Positions 52,935 through 60,612 of a stretch of 60,612 nucleotides of DNA are shown in pieces. The notes beneath the pieces were generated by a model that was given only the letters and a program-made list of their open reading frames with translations, was not told the origin of the DNA and did no database searches. Origin of the DNA: an uncultured Eubacteriaceae bacterium. Its GTDB lineage: Bacteria; Bacillota; Clostridia; Lachnospirales; CAG-274. Made by a program: the position numbers and the translations under genes. The stretch is from the NCBI GenBank assembly GCA_947167715.1, contig CAMVJD010000015.1, positions 1 through 60,612 of the forward strand, written 5' to 3'. The stretch's first letter is position 1, and every line of letters starts with the position of its first letter.

Positions 52935-55900
52935 TTATCCGTTTGTTACAATATTTTCGGAAAGAGGTTTCATATTACTTAATGAATCCCATGCCCTTAC
53001 TATTACCTTTGCGCCGCTGTACGGTACCTCAACGTCAATATCCGTGCTGCCGTTTGATGTATACGCTGTTTTGACCGCGTATATCGTACCGTCGCTGTTA
53101 TAGGATGTTGCGATGATAACACATTTTTCACCGGTATTAAGTGCAGCGGTATAGGTCGCTGTGCCGCTTCCGGTCGCTGTCTTTGTTACGGTAAGCTCAC
53201 CTGCATTTATAACCTCGCTGTCGGCAGGAAGTGTAATACCCGAATAGCTCTGTACGCCTTCGCCTATCTTCATTGTCGCGCCGCTTACGCTTGAACCGTC
53301 TGTCGGTGTAAATACCGCGGTCTTTGCAAAGTAGTCGCAGTAGATCCAATCGGTCTGGTAGGGCGAGTCGGGGGTGTATCCCGTATTTCTTGCCTTGTCC
53401 GGGAAGCTTACGGTACCCTTTATCTGCTTGCCTGTTGAAGTATAGAACGCAATTGCAAACTTATCATGCTCAAAGCTCTCATCCTCATAGCTTGTGGATG
53501 TGTCTTGACTGCTTGTCTGCGTCCCCTGTGTATCAAGCGTTATTTTTTGTGATGCACCCGCTCTTACAAGGGTATCAAGACGCATATACTTGCTGAAGGT
53601 CAAAACAATTTTTCCGTTCTTTGTTTCCATCTTGACGGTAGGCGTTTCTTCGGACATAAGACCGATATTAACATTTGTATGTTCGGGCGGTACCTGAATG
53701 ATAACGGTCTCCGCATCCTTATACTTCTTGTTTTCATCGGTAAATTTTACCTTCCAATCGCCGCTTGGCACCATCCAGCCGTAGCGTCCGCCGAGGTCAC
53801 CCTCGCCAAAAGCCGTTGTCTGGGGATTATCCTGCGGAGCATCCTCGTTGGGGTCTGCCCACGGTGCATTAAAATCGCCCTTGTCATCTGCCTGATAAAT
53901 AGCTGCGGTTATGCCGCCGACTCTGTTGTCCTCAACGGCCTCAAATACATAGCCCGACGGGTCTATATAAACATTTACCTTTGGCATTTTGGATTTAAGA
54001 CGATACTTTAGTTTGCCGTTTTCGTTTACAAGCACCCAGTATTTGCTTAATTCTTCCTCAAGCATTTTGGGACTTACATAACCGTGAAGCTTTTTCATAC
54101 GGTTTTCGATAACAGCCTTTGCCTGTTTAAGCTGCTGTGCATGCTTGACCTTTGTTTCCTCAAATCTTATACGTTCAAGAATATCATGCTCGATAGTGCG
54201 ATAGGTCTCTGCCTGATATTCGTTTGCATAATCTCTTGTCTTGCCATAGAACCATCCGCCGAAGAAAAGTCCGAGTTTAACCGCAAATGCACCCTTTGCC
54301 GCAGTGCTTTCGGGCGATGGATCCCAGAAGCCCGCGCCGCAGGTGGCTACCTTTACGGTACTGTCCATTACATAGCTTGACTGCCTTAATTCAAGATAAT
54401 CCTGAATGTCGTGTGATAAGCTCTTTCTTGCTTTTTGATCCTTTACATATTTGAGCATCTTCCAAAGCTTATCGCCCGATTCGCCCGCAGGACCTCTTGC
54501 TATGGTATACACCGTATCAATAACATTAAGGCCGTTTGCGATCTTTCCCACTGCCTCCGGCACATAGCCTGCCGCTTTGGCCGCATCCTTGATACCCTCG
54601 GCATCTAAGCCCGCACTTGTGGCTTCATATATAGCCCTTGATTTTCCGAGACTTTCGTGCAGATCCACAGCGGATTGTCCGAAGCTGACCCAATCATAGC
54701 CCTTTTTCAGCAAAGGATCTCCGTCCGAGTTTGTTTTTGCCTTTGTCTTTCTTTTTGCTGCATAGGCAGTCAAGGGAGCATCATCATCGGCCGAATATAC
54801 CGATATGGCGTCGCTGTAGCCTGCCGCCTCATACATAGCATCCCTTACCTCTGACGGAACATAAACGGTTTTGCGCATATAGGAGTGATACTGTGTTTTG
54901 CCGTTTACCTGCTCCTCCCAGTTCTTTACCGCAAGACGTTCAAGAACACGTCCCTGAACGGTCTCCCTTGTTGCCCAATATATCTCGCATCCGTCATCCT
55001 CTTCTATCTGCCCGTCACGCTCCTTATCAAGCTTTGTAAACAGTTCGGAAAGAGTATATTCCTTATTTTCGCCGACAGTCAATATAAGCTTTGACTGCTG
55101 TATCGTCTCCGTGGGAGCGGCGGTATAGGTATAGGTCTTTCCGTCCTGACTTACATCCAGACTATACTGAAGCTCGGCTATCTCATCGGGTATGCTGTCC
55201 TTTGTGGTATCATAATATAATTTTCTTTCCGCCTCGGTATAGTTTACCCATTCATCGACCTGATCGTAGCCGTTGTCACAATCGGGGACCTCAAGACCCA
55301 TTATATTATAATAGTCCTTTAACGCCTGCTCACGAAGAGTTTCGCGATTTGACGATTCTATCTTTGCAGGCAGCGTATAACCGATATTTACCGCAAATTC
55401 GGTCGATGTACCCAGCTCGGCCCCGGCAGTAAGCGAAAGATCGGCATAGAACTTGTCGCTTGTCGGACCGTCCGATGATATATTGCTTATTTTGTCCGTG
55501 CCGACTATCCACCAGCTTCTGTTGTGTGCGGGGTCGTCACAGGCCAAAGTCGCCCTGAATACGCCGTTTTTATTTGTTTCAAGGTATACATTTTCCAATT
55601 CGTCGGCAGATGCGCCGTATATCGGGAATACGACTATCGAAGGCCTGCTCGGTGCAACCGATACCGTGATGCCCTGACGCTTGCCGTTGTGGTACCATAT
55701 CATTGCGCCCGAATATATATCTCTTTCGCTTAAATTTAAGTATACACTTTTCTTTGGTGTGGAAACGGTAACATATCCGCTGCCGGATCTTTTTTCGCGT
55801 GTTGCCCAAATACTGTGTGTACCTGCATCAAACATATCGGTAAGCTTAAATTTACGCTCCGTTGCGCCGTTAAGCTCCGCCGCATTCACGGTGCCGATAG

Positions 55901-58900
55901 CCGCACCGTTATCCCAGATGGTTATGGTGTTTTCGCGGTCATCGCCCTTGTATGCCGTTATATTGATGCCAAGCTGCCACGGATAATCGTCAAAATGCTG
56001 TCCGTTGGTCCAGCCTGCCTTTTCCAGCTCGTCCCTGACATTTACGTTTTCGGGTACCGAAATGTCAAAATTGAGTACATCCTCGGTTATGCTTAAACTG
56101 TCGGAGGAAATGGCTCCGTTATTTTTGTAGTTTAAGGTAAGCCCGAAGTCCACCGTATTTGTGCCGGAGTTATATGGTATAAGCGCGTATACGGGTACGC
56201 TTATGATATTTCTCAGCTTGTCCGTGCCCGTGTTTTTATTGTACCATATCCCGTCGTCGGCAGGCTCCTCTCCGTTTACGATAAGTGCGGAGCCGCTGTC
56301 GGTGCCGCTTAATTCAACGGAGTAAAGTGCATCCTTGTCGCGGTCGGAAATATCGCGCTTTGTAATTATACCGCGAAGCTCGGCATAATCCATATCGTTG
56401 CTGTACGCATTTATAACGTAATCAAAGCCGTAAGGGCCGAAGCCTATATCGGAATAGGAGCTTGACGGCTGCTTGCTGCCAAGTGTAACGGTGCTGTTTT
56501 CCACCAGCTTTGAAATATTGGTCGTCTTTATTGCACCGGAGTCTGCCGAATCAAGAAGATCAGGCCTGCCGCTCTTTAAAAGCTGGCTCATTAAATTTGC
56601 ATCATCCGCATTTACATAGAAGGTGTACAATTTATGGCTTTTTGTCGAGCTTTTGTAGGGGATAATAAGCTCGCCCGTGCCGCCTGCCCAGCCAATGACG
56701 TTTATATCCTTGCTGCCGTTTTGAAGCGTCTGCTCGCCGTCCGAAAGCACGGCATAGCCCACATATCCCTCGTTTTCGGCATCGCAGGCGGTAACGCTTA
56801 TTTCGCCCATTGGGTCATATGCCACTGCCCTTGCCGCAAGTTTTTTATCCGCGCCGAATTTTGCCGTTATGTCAAAGCTGCGGAGGGTCATCTTTTCGCC
56901 GTCAACATCAAAAATATTATCGGCGGGTCTATTGTAATGTACAATTACATTTTTTCCGCTTGATGCTGCGGAAGACAGCACGCTTAAATTGCGGAATGTA
57001 ACAAAGCTCTGTCCGTCCTTTTCCGTTTCAAACCAATCTGTTCCGCGCTGATATACTGTGCCGTTTATTTCGATAGTGTTTATCGACAAAAGCGAAGCAT
57101 CGGCATCAATAAGGCTGCCGTCCAATTCGTTGCCTATCGTATCTCCGTCGTCGTCTTTTGCAAAGCTTCCGTCTGCGCCGCGCAGTGCCGAGGGCTCCTT
57201 GCTTAAAAACGGGATTATTGCGTAATCGCCGTAATAATCAAGCGATATTTCTCCCAACGAAGCCGCCGATGTACCGGAAGCAAGGGTACTTTCGGCCACA
57301 CTGTAGCCGACTGCCCTTATCTCAATTTTGCCCGCATAGCCCGCATATGCATCGGGAATGGTAAAATCGCCGTTTTCGTCACTTGTTGCCACCGTTTTAT
57401 GCGTGTAGGACGAGCCGTCATTTCGTGTTATGGGCTGGCTTACTACGATATTTGCATAGGGCACGGCTTTTTTGTCTGCGCCCGTACCCGTGACCGTTTT
57501 GCCCGTTATACTGCGCTTTGCAATAGCTTCAAAAGCAAAATCGAGACTCTGTTGGCGGTCATTATCGTAAACCAGCGTATATTCGCCGTTTGCGGGCGAA
57601 ACGCCCTTTATAAACGGATAAGCATCGGCATCATAGCTTACCGCTGCCTTTATCCTGCTGTCAACGGGCAAAAACGGGATAAATGCCGGCTTGCTGTCGC
57701 TTGCGGGGCTGCTTATCCTGTTGGTTTGACCGTCGGGAGTGGTTATATCCATTACGACCTCGGCGGGTATTTCCTTGCCGCCGTTTGCCGATGCACTTGA
57801 AACATTTACCTGAAAGCTCTGATACTGTTCGGGTATGTCGTTAAGAGCCACTTTCTGACCAAACTCGCCCGTTACGGTAAATGTACCCGATGTGACGTGT
57901 CTGCCGTCCGAGGTAAGCTCGTAGGTGCATTTGCCGACAGAAAGATTTGGCATGGTACCGCCCATTTCGTATGACGGGACATTACTTGCAAGCGTAGATG
58001 TACCGTATGAAAAATACGGATAAATATTCCAGCCCGATGTGGTTTTCTTTGTGCTGCCAAGCACATGCCAATTGGGATCAAACCTATATCTTTTTGTGTT
58101 TGCAAGGTAGGTACGGTATGTCTTGCCCGCGCTGTCCGTTACCGTAAGCACAAAGCCGCCCTGCGAGGTACGCTTTTCAAAGCCGCGGAAATAACCGTCC
58201 ATATTCTTGCCCGATGTGAAGTTGCATACGCTGTCGGGAACATTGGTAAATTCCACAAAGTTGCTGCAATAGTAGTTTTCAAGCTTTGTTTTTTGGGTCG
58301 CGGAAACCTCGCCGCGCTCGTTATATACACGCGCTTCAACATACAAAAGCTGCATTGCATCACTCGGCACGGTAATAGCCGCCGAGACGCTGTACTCATG
58401 CTCTACGGTAACTTCCTTCCCGTCCTTGCTTTTGTATATAAGTGCGGCAACTGTCTTGCTTGCGCCTGCCGCATCTATGCTGATATTTACCGTTGTTCCG
58501 GACGGGGCGTAATGATACAGCGCAGGGGTCGTCCATATATCGTCCTCACCCGTGCCTGCGGCATTTCTCCAGCCGCCCGCGGTCATGTCCACTACCTCCG
58601 AACCGACTGCGCTGAAATTTCCGCAGGAGGTTGTGAATACCCCGCTGTTTCCCTGTGCATAAGCGTTGTAGCTTTCTCCGCTTTTGCTTACGACAGTGGC
58701 AAGCTCGTTAAGCTGTACAGCGCCGGAATACCTTCTTGATATGTACGATGCAAGGCATTGATAGGAGTATTCATAGGCATTTGTTGTAAAGCTTACCGAG
58801 CCCACGCTGCCTATCGTTACCCTGCTTATATCTATACTTATCTTTTTTGACGGGTCACGAACAGCTTGAAACTCTATCTTTGCCGCATCGGGGAAATCCG

Positions 58901-59576
58901 CCGCTGCATAGGCCGCGCCGCCCCAGATCTTTTCGGAGGCGTTCCATGTAAGCGCCTCGGTTTTAAGAATACTGCCGCCCGATGATATATATACGGCCTG
59001 CTGTGCCTCGTAGCTTGGTGCGTTACAGTAAACGGCATACTTGTAATCGCCGTTTTTGTTCAATATATAAACTCCGTCATCCGTAGGCGCATCCCCGACA
59101 ACTTCATAATAGGTATTATTGACATTCGGTTCAAGCTGACGTATGCCTGCCGATGTTGCCACCGATACCGACGAGGATAAATATGATATCTGAATTGGGG
59201 CGCATTGCCAACTTTGCCCGTTGCTTGACTTATAGCCCTCCGGATTTACACGGTATATGCCATAATCGGGCAAGGGTACCCTGAGCGTGACGGGCGATGT
59301 CGTTACATATTTGACAAAACGTCCGTTTTCATCATACCACGGTGTCGGGTAATAAAAGGTCGTGCTGCCATTGGTATTCTCCAGCCTGATGTACATATCC
59401 GTATTGATATAATCGTGCAGATCGACAGTCATATTTACATAGCCGTCCGTGACACTTGTGCTTTCCACCGTAAAGGTAGGCAGTGTATCGGCACTTACCG
59501 GTACGCAGACAAACGGCATAAGCATAACCAATGCCATAACAAACGCAGTAATTCTCCTTAATTTCAAGTCTTTCAT
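52935..59576 (-). CDS. Giant multidomain secreted surface protein
   Basis: Signal peptide of about 29 residues, then a mature protein to 2213. Most of it is beta-rich and Ser/Thr/Asn/Gly-rich. A carboxypeptidase-regulatory-like domain lies near 690-775 (VPYANIVVSQP ... FTIPDAYAGYAG). A helical region, unlike the rest, spans about 1590-1870 and includes a hydrophobic segment (FAVKLGLFFGGWFYG). Near 1875-1950 DPSGYVFEAVEDNRVGG ... YGWMVPSGDWKVKF matches a module I recall from other large clostridial surface proteins, followed by LTFSKYMRLD; the C-terminus ends WDSLSNMKPL. I see no catalytic domain, SLH or LPXTG anchor. ATG at 59576 is chosen because a strong promoter at 59674-59702 would start transcription only about ten bases before the longer reading, and AGGGTGA lies upstream of this ATG. 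Confidence 0.8.
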   Translation of the reverse strand: MKDLKLRRITAFVMALVMLMPFVCVPVSADTLPTFTVESTSVTDGYVNMTVDLHDYINTDMYIRLENTNGSTTFYYPTPWYDENGRFVKYVTTSPVTLRVPLPDYGIYRVNPEGYKSSNGQSWQCAPIQISYLSSSVSVATSAGIRQLEPNVNNTYYEVVGDAPTDDGVYILNKNGDYKYAVYCNAPSYEAQQAVYISSGGSILKTEALTWNASEKIWGGAAYAAADFPDAAKIEFQAVRDPSKKISIDISRVTIGSVGSVSFTTNAYEYSYQCLASYISRRYSGAVQLNELATVVSKSGESYNAYAQGNSGVFTTSCGNFSAVGSEVVDMTAGGWRNAAGTGEDDIWTTPALYHYAPSGTTVNISIDAAGASKTVAALIYKSKDGKEVTVEHEYSVSAAITVPSDAMQLLYVEARVYNERGEVSATQKTKLENYYCSNFVEFTNVPDSVCNFTSGKNMDGYFRGFEKRTSQGGFVLTVTDSAGKTYRTYLANTKRYRFDPNWHVLGSTKKTTSGWNIYPYFSYGTSTLASNVPSYEMGGTMPNLSVGKCTYELTSDGRHVTSGTFTVTGEFGQKVALNDIPEQYQSFQVNVSSASANGGKEIPAEVVMDITTPDGQTNRISSPASDSKPAFIPFLPVDSRIKAAVSYDADAYPFIKGVSPANGEYTLVYDNDRQQSLDFAFEAIAKRSITGKTVTGTGADKKAVPYANIVVSQPITRNDGSSYTHKTVATSDENGDFTIPDAYAGYAGKIEIRAVGYSVAESTLASGTSAASLGEISLDYYGDYAIIPFLSKEPSALRGADGSFAKDDDGDTIGNELDGSLIDADASLLSINTIEINGTVYQRGTDWFETEKDGQSFVTFRNLSVLSSAASSGKNVIVHYNRPADNIFDVDGEKMTLRSFDITAKFGADKKLAARAVAYDPMGEISVTACDAENEGYVGYAVLSDGEQTLQNGSKDINVIGWAGGTGELIIPYKSSTKSHKLYTFYVNADDANLMSQLLKSGRPDLLDSADSGAIKTTNISKLVENSTVTLGSKQPSSSYSDIGFGPYGFDYVINAYSNDMDYAELRGIITKRDISDRDKDALYSVELSGTDSGSALIVNGEEPADDGIWYNKNTGTDKLRNIISVPVYALIPYNSGTNTVDFGLTLNYKNNGAISSDSLSITEDVLNFDISVPENVNVRDELEKAGWTNGQHFDDYPWQLGINITAYKGDDRENTITIWDNGAAIGTVNAAELNGATERKFKLTDMFDAGTHSIWATREKRSGSGYVTVSTPKKSVYLNLSERDIYSGAMIWYHNGKRQGITVSVAPSRPSIVVFPIYGASADELENVYLETNKNGVFRATLACDDPAHNRSWWIVGTDKISNISSDGPTSDKFYADLSLTAGAELGTSTEFAVNIGYTLPAKIESSNRETLREQALKDYYNIMGLEVPDCDNGYDQVDEWVNYTEAERKLYYDTTKDSIPDEIAELQYSLDVSQDGKTYTYTAAPTETIQQSKLILTVGENKEYTLSELFTKLDKERDGQIEEDDGCEIYWATRETVQGRVLERLAVKNWEEQVNGKTQYHSYMRKTVYVPSEVRDAMYEAAGYSDAISVYSADDDAPLTAYAAKRKTKAKTNSDGDPLLKKGYDWVSFGQSAVDLHESLGKSRAIYEATSAGLDAEGIKDAAKAAGYVPEAVGKIANGLNVIDTVYTIARGPAGESGDKLWKMLKYVKDQKARKSLSHDIQDYLELRQSSYVMDSTVKVATCGAGFWDPSPESTAAKGAFAVKLGLFFGGWFYGKTRDYANEYQAETYRTIEHDILERIRFEETKVKHAQQLKQAKAVIENRMKKLHGYVSPKMLEEELSKYWVLVNENGKLKYRLKSKMPKVNVYIDPSGYVFEAVEDNRVGGITAAIYQADDKGDFNAPWADPNEDAPQDNPQTTAFGEGDLGGRYGWMVPSGDWKVKFTDENKKYKDAETVIIQVPPEHTNVNIGLMSEETPTVKMETKNGKIVLTFSKYMRLDTLVRAGASQKITLDTQGTQTSSQDTSTSYEDESFEHDKFAIAFYTSTGKQIKGTVSFPDKARNTGYTPDSPYQTDWIYCDYFAKTAVFTPTDGSSVSGATMKIGEGVQSYSGITLPADSEVINAGELTVTKTATGSGTATYTAALNTGEKCVIIATSYNSDGTIYAVKTAYTSNGSTDIDVEVPYSGAKVIVRAWDSLSNMKPLSENIVTNG

Positions 59577-59673
59577 ATATTCACCCTGCCTTTCATATTG
59601 TTTTCGTACCATTAAGAATTTTTTTAAAACAGACCATATGGGATCATGTTTACGCACTATATAATATGGTTAT

Positions 59674-59702
59674 ATTTTACCATACGGAATAAAATGTTGC
59701 AA
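59674..59702 (-). promoter_or_regulatory. SigA promoter of the giant protein gene
   Basis: On the minus strand TTGCAA, 17 bases, TAAAAT, with TATGG before the -10 box. It gives a leader of about 90 bases and supports the internal ATG of the giant gene. Confidence 0.7.
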
Positions 59703-59762
59703 GTTTATTTCAAATATTTCACAAATATTTTCAAATAAATTCGATTTTTTTGTTATTTATAC

Positions 59763-59791
59763 TTGAAAAGCTTTGCTTTATTTGATATAAT
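59763..59791 (+). promoter_or_regulatory. SigA promoter of the dockerin gene
   Basis: TTGAAA, 17 bases, TATAAT, with TTTGA before the -10 box. It is back to back with the giant gene promoter, 60 bases apart, so one regulator could control both. Confidence 0.8.
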
Positions 59792-59873
59792 CATATAAAA
59801 TATATGGTATAAAAAACGGCAATGCTATTTATTATTTATTAATAATGCCATTGATAAAAACGGAGGGGTTTTT

Positions 59874-60422
59874 ATGAAGAAATTGTTATTTTTTATGTTA
59901 AGCATTTTAACGGCGTTTTCTTTATATACAGCAGTCCTTGCGGCCGAGGTGGAAATAACAAAGGCAGAGCAGGATCTGTCCGGCAATATCAAGGTCGAGT
60001 GTACGTTGAATGATGCCTCTGCGGGCGAAAACATAACCGTGCTTGCCTGTGAATACAATGATGCATCATATTCAAAAGATATTATTTATATCGACCAGTT
60101 CAATGCGGATGTAACGGATAAAAAATTTAATTTTACATTTCACCCCGCATCGTGGACAAATGCAGAAAAGGCATATATAGTGCGTGTCGGCGGTGCCGAT
60201 ATAGATACACCCGCATACAGGATAATAGCATTTTACGGTGTAAAGGTATTTTCCGCCGGCGATATAAACGGTGACAAGGTCGTTGACGAGCTTGATGCAA
60301 AACTGCTCCTCGGATATATAAGCAATACTGTTTACCTCAGCCGGGAACAGCTCGAGGCAGCCGATGTTCGTGCGGATAATAATATAAATATGCTTGATGT
60401 GATAGAAATTTTGAATAAGTAA
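59874..60422 (+). CDS. Secreted dockerin-domain protein
   Basis: A 182-residue protein: signal peptide (about 1-23), a beta-rich module (about 25-125) and a C-terminal type I dockerin-like domain. The dockerin calcium loops are GDINGDKVVDELDAKLL (about 130-146) and ADVRADNNINMLDVIEILN (163-181); the second loop is degenerate at one acidic position. Dockerins bind cohesin modules on scaffolds or on the cell surface. No cohesin is evident in the window. GGAGGGG precedes the ATG. It is divergent from the giant surface protein gene. Confidence 0.85.
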   Translation: MKKLLFFMLSILTAFSLYTAVLAAEVEITKAEQDLSGNIKVECTLNDASAGENITVLACEYNDASYSKDIIYIDQFNADVTDKKFNFTFHPASWTNAEKAYIVRVGGADIDTPAYRIIAFYGVKVFSAGDINGDKVVDELDAKLLLGYISNTVYLSREQLEAADVRADNNINMLDVIEILNK

Positions 60423-60431
60423 TAAACAAAC

Positions 60432-60472
60432 AAACGCCAACGTATGCATATTTGTCATCGTTGGCGTTTTTA
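60432..60472 (+). terminator. Terminator of the dockerin gene
   Basis: AAACGCCAACG and CGTTGGCGTTT pair perfectly over 11 bp around a 16-base loop, with a T-run at the end. It begins 10 bases after the stop codon. Confidence 0.92.
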
Positions 60473-60582
60473 CTGTTTATCACGATAGTGGGGAATATAT
60501 CGGCTTGCGCTTACAGACATGCGCATTTTGTGACCCTGCGGCTTGATGCGGGACGATAGTAACTTTAGCGTCGCAGACTTAG

Positions 60583-60606
60583 TTTGAGTAGCTGAAGCTA
60601 CTCAAA
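60583..60606. repeat. Perfect palindrome at the right edge
   Basis: TTTGAGTAGC, TGAA, GCTACTCAAA form a perfect 10-bp stem with a tetraloop, enclosed by a shorter CGGGA/TCCCG pairing. Its style matches the palindromes in the 27784-28145 island. The element continues beyond the window. Confidence 0.55.
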
Positions 60607-60612
60607 TCCCGT

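Noticed and set aside
1..60612. tRNA or rRNA genes and intact insertion sequences
   Set aside because: I looked through all intergenic gaps and saw no cloverleaf-like sequence with a TTCGA-type arm, no rRNA segment and no transposase; the gaps are mostly too short.

Overview
The window looks like chromosomal DNA from a spore-forming, Gram-positive anaerobe of the class Clostridia. The evidence is a complete spoVA operon, strong GGAGG-type ribosome binding sites, SigA promoters with the TRTGN extension before the -10 box, Asp23 and RemA family proteins, and the clostridial order nusB-xseA-xseB-ispA-dxs-tlyA-nadK-argR-recN. A dockerin protein, an S-layer-homology protein and a very large secreted protein suggest an elaborate cell surface, as in gut polysaccharide degraders; genus and species cannot be fixed from the sequence alone. 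I saw no tRNA, rRNA, CRISPR array, prophage or intact transposase.

Layout. (1) 1-11666, minus strand: a type IV pilus operon, pilC-pilM-pilN-pilO, then three pilin-like genes, then pilB-pilT, ending in a terminator at 56-75. Two pilin-like proteins are very large (683 and 812 residues). The major pilin and prepilin peptidase are not here. (2) 11757-24892, minus strand: a housekeeping run reading asp23-nusB-xseA-xseB-ispA-DUF212-dxs-tlyA-nadK, then a second promoter and argR-recN-lipoprotein-leuS. It joins isoprenoid precursor synthesis, DNA repair and arginine control. (3) 25010-32632, minus strand: a membrane protein, a MATE exporter, Mn-type superoxide dismutase, a 513-base island packed with small palindromes, metG, an SGNH-like protein and a methyltransferase. 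(4) 32837-40504, plus strand: a 46-codon membrane ORF, spoVAA-AB-AC-AD-AE, a surface beta-propeller protein, tmcAL, a double OB-fold protein and a DUF6465 protein. (5) 40558-51661, minus strand: an EF-G paralogue with an altered G4 motif, a lipoprotein, an L,D-transpeptidase, a YcdB/SLH protein and priA-rpoZ-gmk-remA-yicC. (6) 51701-60612: a small inverted-repeat element, an orphan cobK, a 2213-residue secreted protein, a divergent dockerin gene and a second palindromic stretch.

Most worth a second look: the pilus operon with adhesin-sized pilin-like proteins; a small inverted-repeat (MITE-like) family with three traces in the window, two of them between a promoter and a gene; a perfect 10-bp hairpin that buries the ribosome binding site of the double OB-fold gene; a long hairpin repeat found after two unrelated genes; a 73-base four-segment hairpin upstream of the EF-G paralogue; and the uncharacterised membrane ORF that opens the spoVA operon.
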